Positions 8,594 to 17,552 are shown, numbered from the stretch's first letter. The stretch: 64,000 bases of DNA from Colwellia sp. (GCF_013214175.1 NZ_JABSPA010000003.1:62001-126000), one strand, 5' to 3'. Notes: generated by a model not told the origin, from the sequence alone. Translations and numbers: made by a program.

Positions 8594-9724
8594 ATGACAC
8601 AAACGCGCTTCCATGCTCAACGACTATTTGACGGACACACTTTTCTTGATGATCAAGTGTTGACTATAGTGGACGGTAGAATTACCGACATTGACCAAAA
8701 CACGAGTCATGTCGATGTGTTTGCTCAAGGTTTAGTTGTTCCTGGTTATATCGACTTACAAGTTAATGGTGGTGGCGGAGCATTATTTAACGACTCGCCC
8801 TCAGTTGATAACCTAAAAATCATCATGGCTGCTCATGCTCAGTTTGGCACAACGGGTATGATGCCAACGTTAATTACCGATAAAGTTGCCGTCATGCAAC
8901 AAGCTGCAGATGCGATTGCTCAAGCGATAGCCGAAGATGTTCCAGGCATTCTTGGTATTCACTTTGAAGGGCCGCATTTATCTATTGAGAAAAAAGGCAC
9001 CCATTGTGCCGATTATATCCGCGGCATCTCTGCCGTTGAATGGCAGATCCTGTCCCGCCAAGATATTGGTCAGGTTATTGTCACTCTCGCGCCGGAAACG
9101 GTCAGTGCTGAAGATATTTCCCGTATGGTTGAGTTAGGTATTAAAGTTTGTCTAGGTCATACCAACGCTGATTTTGAAACGACGCAAAAAGCTATCGATG
9201 CGGGTGCTAGTGGCTTTACGCATTTATTTAATGCTATGTCACCATTACAGGGACGAGAGCCAGGGGTCGTTGGTGCAGCGCTATTAAATAACAACACTAG
9301 CTGTGGCTTAATTGTTGATGGTTTCCATGTTGATTACGCCAGTTGTAAATTAGCGATACAAGCTAAACCCCAAGGAAAAGTATTCTTAGTTACTGATGCT
9401 ATGCCGCCAGTGGGAACAACACAAACCCAGTTCGCTTTATATGATCGCACTGTTTATGTCGACAATGGCAAGCTGACCTCAACCACGGGTGAACTTGCTG
9501 GCTCTTCGTTAGATATGGCGAGCGCGGTTAAAAATACTCATCAAGGCTTAGGTATTCCTTTGGATGAAGCACTTCGTATGGGTAGTTTATACCCGGCACA
9601 ATATTTATACCAAAACCAAGCAGTCATTCGTGGTCAGCTTAGTCAAGGAATGCAAGCTGATATAGTGGTATTGAATGATGACTTATCAGTAAAAGAGACC
9701 TGGATTGCCGGTCAGAAATTTTAA
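8594..9724 (+). CDS. nagA: N-acetylglucosamine-6-phosphate deacetylase
   Basis: 376 residues, normal for the family. It hydrolyses GlcNAc-6-phosphate to glucosamine-6-phosphate and acetate. It is an amidohydrolase barrel: HFEGPHL (H123-H128) contributes substrate and metal ligands, LGHTNAD and THLFNAM carry metal-binding histidines, and D268 in VTDAMPPVG is the catalytic aspartate. Expected nagK-nagA pairing. The next enzyme, glucosamine-6-phosphate deaminase, is not encoded nearby. Confidence 0.95.
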   Translation: MTQTRFHAQRLFDGHTFLDDQVLTIVDGRITDIDQNTSHVDVFAQGLVVPGYIDLQVNGGGGALFNDSPSVDNLKIIMAAHAQFGTTGMMPTLITDKVAVMQQAADAIAQAIAEDVPGILGIHFEGPHLSIEKKGTHCADYIRGISAVEWQILSRQDIGQVIVTLAPETVSAEDISRMVELGIKVCLGHTNADFETTQKAIDAGASGFTHLFNAMSPLQGREPGVVGAALLNNNTSCGLIVDGFHVDYASCKLAIQAKPQGKVFLVTDAMPPVGTTQTQFALYDRTVYVDNGKLTSTTGELAGSSLDMASAVKNTHQGLGIPLDEALRMGSLYPAQYLYQNQAVIRGQLSQGMQADIVVLNDDLSVKETWIAGQKF

Positions 9725-9782
9725 TTAATACAAAAAAAATTACGCAAAAACTATAATAACAATGCAAGTTAACGAGGAAGTT

Positions 9783-11099
9783 ATGGAAATGTCACTCACG
9801 CAAGATAAACAAGAAAAAAAACAGAGTAATGCTGTGCCGATGATAATCGTCGCCGGGTTATTCTTCATATTAGGTTTCGTCACCTGGTTAAACGGCTCCT
9901 TAATGCCTTACTTGCAACAGATTTTGCAATTAACACCCTTCCAAGCATCACTGATATTATTTTCATTTTATATTGCAGTAACATTTACTGCGCTACCTTC
10001 TGCTGCGGTTATCCGTAAAGTTGGTTATAAAAATGGTATGGCACTTGGCCTAGCAACAATGACGTTTGCCGCTTTATTATTTATTCCTGCAGCTAAAACA
10101 CAAATGTTTCCATTATTTTTGTTAGCTCAATTAATCATGGGCGCAGGACAAACATTACTGCAAACAGCTGTTAATCCGTATGTTGTCCGTATTGGTCCTG
10201 AAGAGTCTGCAGCAGCACGTATTTCAATTATGGGTATCTTAAATAAAGGCGCTGGTGTAGTAGCACCTATCGTCTTTACTGCCTTAATTTTAAGTGGTTT
10301 TACTGATACCGTTGGTACTGAATTAACACAGATTCAAATTGATGATATGGCAAACAGCCTAATTACACCGTATTTAGGACTTGCTATTTTTATTGGAGTA
10401 TTAGCTTTTGCTATCCAAAAAGCTCCTTTACCTGAATTACCGAGTGAAGCAGAAGAAGGTGAACATAAAGGTCAGTTAAAAGAAGCGCTTACTCATCCTA
10501 ACTTAGCACTTGGTGTGGTTGCACTGTTTTTATATGTAGCGGTAGAAGTTATCGCCGGCGATACTATTGGTGCGTTTGCCCTAGCATTAGGTGTTGAAAG
10601 CTACAGTGTTATGACCTCATATACTATGGCATGTATGGTTTTTGGTTATATTTTAGGTATTGCCCTTATCCCTCGCTTTATCTCACAACAAAAAGCTTTG
10701 ATGGTCTCTGCAGTATTTGGTTTAGTATTAAGTTTTGGTGTTATCTTAGGTGATAACAACTCTTTTGCTATTGCTAATGCGCTTTCATTTATTTTGGGTG
10801 ATGTTCAATTGCCTGATACTTTGATTTTAATTGCCTTTTTAGGGCTTGCTAATGCCATCGTCTGGCCGGCTATTTTCCCATTAGCACTTTCAGGTATGGG
10901 TAAGTTAACCAGTGTCGGCTCTGCGCTGTTAGTCATGGGTATTTCAGGTGGTGCTTTTGGACCATTGTTCTGGAGTTTAGCAAGTGGCAGTAGCGGACAA
11001 GCCGTTGATCTTCAAGGTGGTTATATCGTTATGTTACCTTGTTATTTATATATTTTATTCTACGCTGTTAAAGGCTGCAAAATGAAATCTTGGAAGTAA
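9783..11099 (+). CDS. nagP: N-acetylglucosamine MFS transporter (FucP-like)
   Basis: 438 residues from the ATG at 9783, a 12-helix inner-membrane sugar:H+ or Na+ symporter of the FucP/NagP branch. Typical features are FFILGFVTWLNGSLMPYL in helix 1 and QTAVNPYV in helix 4. An upstream ATG at 9762 adds seven residues but has no ribosome binding site. GAGGAAG at 9774-9780 fits the ATG at 9783 or 9789. It is the last gene of nagK-nagA-nagP and is followed by a terminator. GlcNAc as substrate is inferred from neighbours and family. Confidence 0.88.
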   Translation: MEMSLTQDKQEKKQSNAVPMIIVAGLFFILGFVTWLNGSLMPYLQQILQLTPFQASLILFSFYIAVTFTALPSAAVIRKVGYKNGMALGLATMTFAALLFIPAAKTQMFPLFLLAQLIMGAGQTLLQTAVNPYVVRIGPEESAAARISIMGILNKGAGVVAPIVFTALILSGFTDTVGTELTQIQIDDMANSLITPYLGLAIFIGVLAFAIQKAPLPELPSEAEEGEHKGQLKEALTHPNLALGVVALFLYVAVEVIAGDTIGAFALALGVESYSVMTSYTMACMVFGYILGIALIPRFISQQKALMVSAVFGLVLSFGVILGDNNSFAIANALSFILGDVQLPDTLILIAFLGLANAIVWPAIFPLALSGMGKLTSVGSALLVMGISGGAFGPLFWSLASGSSGQAVDLQGGYIVMLPCYLYILFYAVKGCKMKSWK

Positions 11100-11160
11100 G
11101 TTAATATAACTGTGTTTATTGTTACTCACTAAAGAGTGTGATTTAAACACAAATAAAGAC

Positions 11161-11207
11161 AACCTCAATGCTGCCCTGTTTTAACTTGGTTGGCTTGAGG
11201 TTTTTTT
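11161..11207 (+). terminator. Rho-independent terminator of the nagKAP operon
   Basis: AACCTCAA pairs with TTGAGGTT across a 26-base loop that can itself pair (TGCC/GGC), followed by a seven-base T run. It lies 62 bases after the nagP stop. Confidence 0.75.
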
Positions 11208-11459
11208 ATGATTAAAATTCAATAGCTTAACTTATATAGGAAAGGGCTGTAGCATATGAATTTTTATTGTTTAAAACATGGATTACTGGTTGTACCAGAT
11301 GTTGACCTAGTGCTCGAACCATACTAGTATTGGCTAACTGGTTAAGGTCTGACCACTTTTATGGTTTTGGGAAATAAAAGTGATTATCTGCTCTTAGCTG
11401 AAAGTAAATAATAATAAAATGACTTAAAATGACTTAAAATGACTTAAAAGGATTTAATA
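11208..11459. other. Intergenic stretch, no gene found
   Basis: AT-rich spacer between the nag terminator and the small gene at 11460. Apart from the decamer repeat at its end I see no coding frame or RNA gene. A GGTCTGACC motif near 11346 is weakly symmetrical and not assigned. Confidence 0.5.
11420..11449. repeat. Three tandem copies of TGACTTAAAA
   Basis: The decamer TGACTTAAAA occurs three times without gap, followed by a degenerate fourth (GGATTTAATA) that runs into the ATG at 11460. It occupies the place where a ribosome binding site would be expected. The AAAAGGA of the last junction may serve as one. Confidence 0.8.
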
Positions 11460-11669
11460 ATGTCGGAAGCTAAAAGGAAAGTAACTGTGATCTATTGTTG
11501 TGATGACGACTTAGCTATGTATAGAAAAACACAGAGCTTTAATCTAAACGCCTATGGCGATATGATCATTCCACAAGACTTCAAACGTGGTAAAACCATA
11601 GTAGCGGTTTGTGAAGGCGAGGTAGATATTATCAACAGTGTTGGTGATAAGCTTATTGGCGAATACTAG
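11460..11669 (+). CDS. Small conserved protein, TIGR02922-like
   Basis: 69 residues, no signal peptide or membrane segment. It begins with a beta-rich stretch (KVTVIYCCDD) and has a central IIPQDFKRGKTIVAVCEGEVDIIN block. It resembles the small TIGR02922 family, restricted as far as I know to Alteromonadales and relatives; no function is known. The start is supported by AAAAGGA eight bases upstream. Monocistronic, between two terminators. Confidence 0.65.
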   Translation: MSEAKRKVTVIYCCDDDLAMYRKTQSFNLNAYGDMIIPQDFKRGKTIVAVCEGEVDIINSVGDKLIGEY

Positions 11670-11741
11670 TATTAACTTCACTAGTGATAAATAACCCGCT
11701 TAATAAAAAGTACTTAAGTAAAAAATAAGTAAAAAATAGAT

Positions 11742-11774
11742 AAAAAAAAGGTGACAGTTATGTCACCTTTTTTT
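11742..11774. terminator. Bidirectional terminator between the small gene and ccmE
   Basis: AAAAAAGGTGACA pairs with TGTCACCTTTTTT around a short loop. It has A runs on one side and T runs on the other, so it can end transcription of the 11460 gene and of the oncoming ccmABCDE operon. Confidence 0.85.
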
Positions 11775-11825
11775 GTGTCGACCTATACTAGGACGGGTCA
11801 ATTAAATCAAATGGTGTAATTTAAA

Positions 11826-12362
11826 TTAATAGCCGCTAGATTTTTTACTTTCTAATTGTTTGTCAGTGTAAGTAGCTTTTTCATGCTTTTTCCCTGCAGC
11901 CTCTGCTAACTCAGCCGGCATATAGTTTTCATCATGTTTAGCAAGTACTTCACTGGCTTCAATACTTAGCCCTGTTGGCGGGTGTTCTGCCAGCCGGCCA
12001 TTAGCCACTATGCCTTGGCCTTCACGGAATAGATCCGGCAAAATACCATCATAATAAACGGTAATCGTAATATCGCTATCTTTGAATACGATTGGCATGG
12101 TCATATCACTAAGCTTAAATGATACTTTAAGACTTTCAGGGTCGCGCTTTACTGACCCTGGAACCACTAAACCCCCTATACGAATACGTTGACCTAGACT
12201 TGGCTTTAAACCAGTCTCTTTTTTACCTTGGGTAATTTCAGAAGGGGTAAAAAATAAATCAATATTTTGACTTAAGGCATATAAAACAAGTCCAGCAACG
12301 GCACTTATGCCAATCAGGACAGAGCCAACAATAGCTAGACGTTTTTTACGGCGTGGATTCAT
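11826..12362 (-). CDS. ccmE: Cytochrome c maturation heme chaperone CcmE
   Basis: 178 residues. It is a periplasmic, membrane-anchored heme chaperone that takes heme from the CcmABCD complex and delivers it to CcmF/H. One N-terminal membrane helix (residues 9-30) is followed by an OB-fold domain. The heme-attaching histidine is H143 in [10 protein letters not shown], with the conserved tyrosine Y147. The start codon overlaps the ccmD stop by one base, so translation is coupled. Last gene of ccmABCDE. Confidence 0.96.
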   Translation of the reverse strand: MNPRRKKRLAIVGSVLIGISAVAGLVLYALSQNIDLFFTPSEITQGKKETGLKPSLGQRIRIGGLVVPGSVKRDPESLKVSFKLSDMTMPIVFKDSDITITVYYDGILPDLFREGQGIVANGRLAEHPPTGLSIEASEVLAKHDENYMPAELAEAAGKKHEKATYTDKQLESKKSSGY

Positions 12363-12607
12363 TATTCAGTAACCTCATTTAATGCTTTATTTTGCTGTTC
12401 ATTTTGTTGCTTACGTAGCTCTCTGGCTTGGCGGAGTTTATCTTCTCGCTGTTTACGCTTAGCTATTTGGTTGATGATCTGCTGATGACCAGCTTTAGAA
12501 CTGATCAATAAAAAGGTAAGTATCAAAGCTGTCGCACCAAACGATAGCCAGACATAAAAGCCATAACCGCCCATATTGATGAAATCGCTAAAACTATTAA
12601 ATTGCAT
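12362..12607 (-). CDS. ccmD: Cytochrome c maturation protein CcmD
   Basis: 81 residues. Small membrane protein that helps release holo-CcmE from the CcmABC transporter. A membrane helix at about 15-36 ([21 protein letters not shown]) is followed by a basic, charged cytoplasmic tail, as in the family. It is 52 bases after ccmC and overlaps ccmE by one base. Confidence 0.9.
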   Translation of the reverse strand: MQFNSFSDFINMGGYGFYVWLSFGATALILTFLLISSKAGHQQIINQIAKRKQREDKLRQARELRKQQNEQQNKALNEVTE

Positions 12608-12659
12608 TGAGTGCTCTCCTACTACTTTGCTCTATTTTTGAATTATCTAACTGGAATGA

Positions 12660-13403
12660 TTAACTGTTATGTTTTTGTACTAGCTCACGCACCCAAGGAC
12701 GAATGCTATTGCGCGCTAGAATTTCATTACGAAAACGTAGACAGATAATCACAGCAACTAATAAAGAAAAGCCGATAAAACAAATGATAAATGGCCATAA
12801 CATATCTAAAGACATAGATGGTTTACCCAGTTTACTGACTGTAGAGCCTTGGTGTAGGGTATTCCACCAGTCGACAGAGTACTTAATAATTGGAATGTTT
12901 ATTACGCCAACCAGCGTTAAAATACCAGCCGCTTTACCGGCTAAGTTTTTATCTTCAAAGGCATTATGCAAAGCAATGACGCCTAAATATAAAAATAATA
13001 AAATGAGTTCTGAGGTTAAGCGTGCATCCCAAATCCACCAAGTACCCCACATAGGTTTACCCCAAGCAGCACCCGTAATTAATGCTATGGCAGTAAACGC
13101 AGCGCCGACAGGGGCCATAGCAGCAGCAGAGGCGTCAGCCAATTTTAATTGCCATACTAGGCTGCTAAATGCTGCGATTGCCATAGCAAAATAAATGCCC
13201 ATAGACAAAGAAGCTGCAGGTACATGCACATAGAAAATACGGAAGCTGTGACCTTGCTGATAATCGGCAGGAGCAAACAGTAATGCCCACACTAAGCCAA
13301 TGCTCAAAAATATTGCGGCAAGAGCACTTAACCATGGTAATAATTTATTGGTAAAGTGATAAGACACTTCCGGGTTTGCATAGGGGTGTAACCATTTCCA
13401 CAT
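12660..13403 (-). CDS. ccmC: Heme transporter/handling protein CcmC
   Basis: 247 residues. Six-helix inner-membrane heme-handling protein that presents periplasmic heme to CcmE. The tryptophan-rich WGTWWIWD motif is at 119-126, and the external histidines include the one in YVHVPAAS (H60). The ccmC 5' end begins MWKWLHPYANPEVSY. The DNA around its start codon is repeated twice in the gap before it (see 13391-13679). Confidence 0.96.
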   Translation of the reverse strand: MWKWLHPYANPEVSYHFTNKLLPWLSALAAIFLSIGLVWALLFAPADYQQGHSFRIFYVHVPAASLSMGIYFAMAIAAFSSLVWQLKLADASAAAMAPVGAAFTAIALITGAAWGKPMWGTWWIWDARLTSELILLFLYLGVIALHNAFEDKNLAGKAAGILTLVGVINIPIIKYSVDWWNTLHQGSTVSKLGKPSMSLDMLWPFIICFIGFSLLVAVIICLRFRNEILARNSIRPWVRELVQKHNS

Positions 13404-13416
13404 TAATTTATTCTCA

Positions 13417-13521
13417 CTATTTTTGTCGGTTATAAGGCAGGATCACCGTGTTGTTTTTTATGGCAAAGTAACAGTGCTCTTTCGTGTTTATTGTGTCTAT
13501 ATTGAGCGTTACCATTTCCAC
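13417..13521 (-). CDS. Short ORF in ccmB-ccmC repeat, copy 2 (34 residues)
   Basis: A GTG-initiated frame with AGGCGG just upstream, ending CYFAIKNNTVILPYNRQK. It is the partner of the frame at 13551-13646. The two differ by a nine-base, in-frame indel and a few substitutions, so both frames stay open. No known family. It may be a translated leader, a decayed copy of the ccmC 5' end in another frame, or chance. Confidence 0.3.
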   Translation of the reverse strand: MEMVTLNIDTINTKEHCYFAIKNNTVILPYNRQK

Positions 13522-13550
13522 GTACCGCCTATCATGTTAATTGGTACTCA

Positions 13551-13646
13551 CTATTTTTGTCGGTTATAAGGCAGGATCACCGTGTTGTTTTTCATGGCAA
13601 AGTAACAGTGCTCTTGCGTGTTTATATTGGGCGTTACCATTTCCAT
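13551..13646 (-). CDS. Short ORF in ccmB-ccmC repeat, copy 1 (31 residues)
   Basis: ATG-initiated frame 15 bases after the ccmB stop, with TAGGCGG upstream, ending CYFAMKNNTVILPYNRQK. Its first 50-60 bases also align with the ccmC 5' end (TGGAAATGGT shared, then roughly two thirds identity by eye), shifted by one base in frame. The simplest reading is a duplicated and diverged ccmC start. Coding status is unproven. Confidence 0.3.
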   Translation of the reverse strand: MEMVTPNINTQEHCYFAMKNNTVILPYNRQK

Positions 13647-13661
13647 GTGCCGCCTAGCATG

Positions 13662-14477
13662 TTAATTGGTACTCACTTTTAAGGCCGCGCCAACAGCAAA
13701 GGGGGCGAGGGTTAAAGATCCAAAGAATAAGGCGGCGATTATAGCAAGTTGGCCGCTGTAAGGTAAGCCAAGTGCGGCAGTGTCTATCGCGCTGGTGGCA
13801 AAAATTAATACCGGGATATATAGCGGCAGTACTAGCAAGCTAAGTAATACACCGCCTTTTTTTATGCCCACGGTAAGTGCAACGCCAACTGCACCAAGTA
13901 AGCTGAGTACCGGCGTACCTAGTAACAAGGTCAGAAACAAAGCGGTATAACTGTTTTCATCGAGATGCAGTAATACCGCCAGTAATGGCGCAATTAATAT
14001 CAGTGGTAAGCCGGTAATTAACCAGTGAGCAAATATTTTAGCGAGTACTAATAAAAATATTGGGTGTGGGCTTAGCAACATTTGCTCAAGCGAGCCGTCG
14101 AGGTGATCTGATTTAAATAAGCGGTCTAACGATAATAATGTTGCTAATAATGCGGCAACCCAAATAATTCCTGGGGCAATTCGACTTAAAGTTTCCGCTT
14201 CAGGACCTATGCCTAAAGGGAAAAGCGTAATGACAATAACAAAAAATAATAACGGATTAATAATGTCATCTTTATGGCGCATGGCAATGGTAAGGTCACG
14301 CTTTAATACCAACATAAAGGCATGGCGATAAGAAAACTGCTGTGATAACTGCGCTTTATTATCGACTGAGCTATTTTCTACAGCAGTACTGTCGATAACT
14401 ATATCCCTTACCACGCTACTGTCGATATTTGCTGCTGAGGTTTCAGTCTTTTGCGCTGACTGGGCTTTTAAGGTCAT
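13662..14477 (-). CDS. ccmB: Heme exporter-type ABC permease CcmB
   Basis: 271 residues. Membrane subunit of the CcmAB ATPase that frees holo-CcmE from CcmC. Six hydrophobic helices, with the family signature INPLLFFVIVITLFPLGIGPE at about 73-93. Compared with the usual 220 residues it has about 50 extra polar, low-complexity residues at the N-terminus. An internal ATG at 14315 (minus) would give a standard-length protein but has no clear ribosome binding site. It is 36 bases downstream of ccmA. Confidence 0.94.
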   Translation of the reverse strand: MTLKAQSAQKTETSAANIDSSVVRDIVIDSTAVENSSVDNKAQLSQQFSYRHAFMLVLKRDLTIAMRHKDDIINPLLFFVIVITLFPLGIGPEAETLSRIAPGIIWVAALLATLLSLDRLFKSDHLDGSLEQMLLSPHPIFLLVLAKIFAHWLITGLPLILIAPLLAVLLHLDENSYTALFLTLLLGTPVLSLLGAVGVALTVGIKKGGVLLSLLVLPLYIPVLIFATSAIDTAALGLPYSGQLAIIAALFFGSLTLAPFAVGAALKVSTN

Positions 14478-14513
14478 TAGGTTACTTTCTCTAAAACGGT
14501 GTTCATTTTCATA

Positions 14514-15197
14514 TTAATCAAAAGCACTATCATAGCTGTAATCTAAGGTGATTTTTTTGATTTGCTCGGGCTTAATGCTAATTAAATCTTGGTGTGTGGT
14601 TAAGATAACACAACCACCACGCTCGGCATGGGCAGAAAACAGCTTTTCTAAACTGGCAACGCCTTGTTTATCAATGGCGGTAAAAGGTTCATCTAAAATC
14701 CAAATAGGCGCCTTACTTTGATATAAACGCGCTAAAGCAATACGTCTATGCTGACCAGCACTTAAGTGTGATGCTAAGCTATCTTCAAAACCTGCCAGGT
14801 TTACTTTAGCCAAGTAAGCTAAGGTTTCTGTGGTTTTGTTACCATGTAAGGCCAAATTAAACTCAAGGTTTTCTTCTGCGGTCATCTCACCTTTTACCCC
14901 AGCTAAGTGGCCGAAATATAATAAGTTTTCATGGAAATCTTCTCGGCAGCGCTGAATAGCTTGGCCTTTATAGTCAACTTGACCATCATAAGGTTGCGAT
15001 AAACCAGATAAAATACGTAATAAACTCGTTTTTCCTGAGCCATTAGGACCTTCAACTTGCACGATATCACCAGCATTAATTTCAACTGATAATTCATCAA
15101 ATAATAAGCGCTCTTCTCGAATACAGGTTAATTTTATTGCACTGAGTAAGGGCGTTGAGGTTTGTTTAGGCAATGTATTTACTTCTTTATTTATCAA
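14514..15197 (-). CDS. ccmA: Heme exporter ATP-binding protein CcmA
   Basis: 227 residues. Cytoplasmic ATPase of the CcmAB complex. Walker [10 protein letters not shown], signature [14 protein letters not shown] and Walker [12 protein letters not shown] are all intact. Internal start [23 protein letters not shown] is slightly longer than usual. First gene of ccmABCDE, transcribed away from ccmF across a 286-base divergent region. Confidence 0.95.
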   Translation of the reverse strand: MINKEVNTLPKQTSTPLLSAIKLTCIREERLLFDELSVEINAGDIVQVEGPNGSGKTSLLRILSGLSQPYDGQVDYKGQAIQRCREDFHENLLYFGHLAGVKGEMTAEENLEFNLALHGNKTTETLAYLAKVNLAGFEDSLASHLSAGQHRRIALARLYQSKAPIWILDEPFTAIDKQGVASLEKLFSAHAERGGCVILTTHQDLISIKPEQIKKITLDYSYDSAFD

Positions 15198-15264
15198 TGT
15201 TTTGTCAAAGTTTATCGCATTAAGCTAGGAGTGTGAATTCTAGCGTATGTTTGTCGAGTAATTC

Positions 15265-15278
15265 TTGATATGGATCGT
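15265..15278. promoter_or_regulatory. Possible FNR/EtrA box in ccmA-ccmF divergent region
   Basis: TTGATATGGATCGT matches the FNR consensus TTGAT-N4-ATCAA at 8 of 10 positions. It lies 67 bases from ccmA and 205 from ccmF. Anaerobic control of c-type cytochrome maturation would be sensible, but a match of this quality can occur by chance. Confidence 0.4.
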
Positions 15279-15483
15279 ATAATCACTTTGGGTGATATAA
15301 TACCATAGCGAACATTAGCGTAGCCAAGAAAGTTGTAACATTATGAAACAACTTGGTGACCTAAATTACATTAATATCTCGCCCGATAAAATGTTAGTAT
15401 GACGCGGTAATTTTTAACCTCATTAGTAATGATAACTATTATTAGAGGTTAATTGTTTTTTTTGAAGTAGAGCGGAGAAATCA

Positions 15484-17550
15484 ATGATACCTGACCTGGT
15501 AGCAACCCAAATGCCTGAGCTTATACCCGAGCTTGGTCACTTAGCCCTTATTATTGCTTTAGCATTTTCTATTTGCTTAAGCTTGATTCCGTTAATAGGT
15601 GTTCATAGCCCTGAGCAGAGTTCTTTAAAGAAACTCATGAGCTATGCTAAACCCCTAAGTTACGGTATGTTTTTCTTTACCGGTATCAGTCTTGTTATTC
15701 TCGCCTACAGTTTTGTCGTTGATGATTTCTCCGTTAAATATATTGCCAGTCATTCCAATACACACTTACCTTATTATTTTAAAATAAGCGCCGTTTGGGG
15801 CGGTCATGAAGGCTCATTATTGTTGTGGGTTTTTTCTTTAACCGCATGGACTGCTGCGGTTGCACGGTTCTCAAACGGTATTGAAGAAGAATTCATTGCT
15901 CGTGTTTTAGCTGTTATGGGCATGATCGCCATAGGGTTTATCGCTTTTACCTTACTGACATCTAATCCATTTGAACGTTTATGGCCAAATGTACCCATGG
16001 AAGGTCGAGATTTAAATCCATTATTACAAGATGTTGGTTTAATTATCCATCCGCCATTATTATATTTTGGCTACGTTGGTTTTGCTGTTGCCTTTGCTTT
16101 TGCTGTTGCCGCGTTAATGGCAGGCAAGATGGATGCTGCTTGGGCACGTTGGTCTCGTCCTTGGACTGTTGGCGCTTGGGTGTTTTTAACCGTAGGTATC
16201 GCACTAGGTAGCTGGTGGGCATATTATGAACTTGGCTGGGGCGGTTGGTGGTTCTGGGATCCTGTTGAAAATGCATCATTTATGCCTTGGCTTGTTGGTA
16301 CTGCACTGATCCACTCGTTAGCGGTAACAGAAAAACGTGGTACCTTTAAAAATTGGACTATTTTACTGGCAATATTTGCTTTTGGCTTAAGTTTATTAGG
16401 CACATTCTTAGTGCGCTCAGGAGTGATTACTTCTGTGCATTCCTTTGCAGCCGATCCTAGTAGAGGTATCTTTATTTTAGTGTTGTTGGCTATCGCAATG
16501 GGCGGAGCGTTAACCTTGTATGCCTTTCGAGCAAATAAGGTATCGAGCTTTTCTCGCTTTGCATTTTACTCCCGTGAAACCGCGCTACTACTGTGTAATG
16601 TAATTTTGGTTATTGCTACCGTCACGGTACTGCTAGGCACCTTGTATCCATTGTTGGTTGATGCCTTAGGTTATGGGAAAATTTCCGTCGGTCCTCCGTA
16701 CTTTAATGCCGTTTTTATTCCGATAATGAGTATTCTCTTTATCATCATGGGTGTTGGTCCTTTAATTCGTTGGAAAAAAGCCAAAAAAGGCGAGTTACGT
16801 AAACAGCTATTAAAGCCGTCAGTGTTTAGTATTGCTTTTGGTTTATTGTTCCCCGTGGTTTATGGCGGTGAGTTTAATGCTTTAGTTGCCATGGGTATCA
16901 CCTTAGCGACTTGGGTTTTCTTAGTTGTTGTTAAAGAAGTTAAAAACCAATATCAATTAGCCGGAAAATTAACTACCAGTCATTTAGGTATGGCAACGGC
17001 TCATGCTGGTATTGCGATCACTATTGTTGGCGTCACGCTTGTTTCCATGTATGAAAGTGAAACCAATGTAAAAATGTCGCTAAACGAAAGAGTCACTGTT
17101 TCAGGTTATGAAATTGAGTTCAAAGGCATTAAACATGTTGAAGGGCCAAACTATAGTGCTGAGCAGGGACAAATCAATATCTATAAAGTGACTGGCGAAA
17201 ACGAAAGTGAATTTGTTACTTTACTCAAACCTGAGCGTCGCGAATATCGTGTGCAAACGATGGGCATGACCGAAGCAGGTATTGATGCTGGGTTGTTCCG
17301 TGATGTTTATGTCGCTTTAGGGGATCCATTACCAGGTGGTGCTTGGGCAATTCGAGTACACTATAAGCCATTTGTTCGTTGGATTTGGTTAGGCGCTATT
17401 TTCATGGGTATTGGTGGCATTCTTTCAATAGTTGATAAACGCTATCGCCGTAAAAAAGCCGTTGTCGTTAAATCAGCTCTAAAGGCCGATTCACTTAACG
17501 ATACTGTGGCAGTTTCTGCTGCCAGTGCGGCAAAAGTGTCGGAGGCATAA
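15484..17550 (+). CDS. ccmF: Heme lyase subunit CcmF
   Basis: 688 residues, about 15 membrane helices. Core of the holocytochrome c synthetase that attaches heme to CXXCH motifs in the periplasm. The WGGHEGSLLLW segment and the WWD-type motif WWFWD at 255-259 are present, with heme-liganding histidines nearby. AGCGGAG ten bases before the ATG is the ribosome binding site. First gene of ccmF-dsbE-ccmH-ccmI; dsbE begins 3 bases after it ends. Confidence 0.96.
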   Translation: MIPDLVATQMPELIPELGHLALIIALAFSICLSLIPLIGVHSPEQSSLKKLMSYAKPLSYGMFFFTGISLVILAYSFVVDDFSVKYIASHSNTHLPYYFKISAVWGGHEGSLLLWVFSLTAWTAAVARFSNGIEEEFIARVLAVMGMIAIGFIAFTLLTSNPFERLWPNVPMEGRDLNPLLQDVGLIIHPPLLYFGYVGFAVAFAFAVAALMAGKMDAAWARWSRPWTVGAWVFLTVGIALGSWWAYYELGWGGWWFWDPVENASFMPWLVGTALIHSLAVTEKRGTFKNWTILLAIFAFGLSLLGTFLVRSGVITSVHSFAADPSRGIFILVLLAIAMGGALTLYAFRANKVSSFSRFAFYSRETALLLCNVILVIATVTVLLGTLYPLLVDALGYGKISVGPPYFNAVFIPIMSILFIIMGVGPLIRWKKAKKGELRKQLLKPSVFSIAFGLLFPVVYGGEFNALVAMGITLATWVFLVVVKEVKNQYQLAGKLTTSHLGMATAHAGIAITIVGVTLVSMYESETNVKMSLNERVTVSGYEIEFKGIKHVEGPNYSAEQGQINIYKVTGENESEFVTLLKPERREYRVQTMGMTEAGIDAGLFRDVYVALGDPLPGGAWAIRVHYKPFVRWIWLGAIFMGIGGILSIVDKRYRRKKAVVVKSALKADSLNDTVAVSAASAAKVSEA

Positions 17551-17552
17551 TT

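Larger units (their letters stand above)
13391..13679. repeat. Tandem duplication of the ccmB-ccmC junction
   Basis: Two head-to-tail copies fill the gap between ccmB and ccmC. ACCATTTCCA occurs at 13391 (ccmC start), 13511 and 13636. CTCACTATTTTTG occurs at 13413 and 13547, and CTCACTTTT at 13672 inside the ccmB end. Copies are about 120-134 bases, nearly identical in their core (GGTTATAAGGCAGGATCACC) and differing by 9- and 14-base indels. Each copy therefore carries the last bases of ccmB, a short open frame, and sequence like the ccmC start. Confidence 0.9.

Noticed and set aside
11336-11360. FadR-like half-symmetrical motif around GGTCTGACC
   Set aside because: Symmetry is too weak and the neighbouring genes have no link to fatty acid metabolism. 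A similar string near 52746 is in a different context.
12703-13194. Plus-strand open frame of 163 codons opposite ccmC
   Set aside because: Antisense shadow of ccmC, which has clear family motifs.
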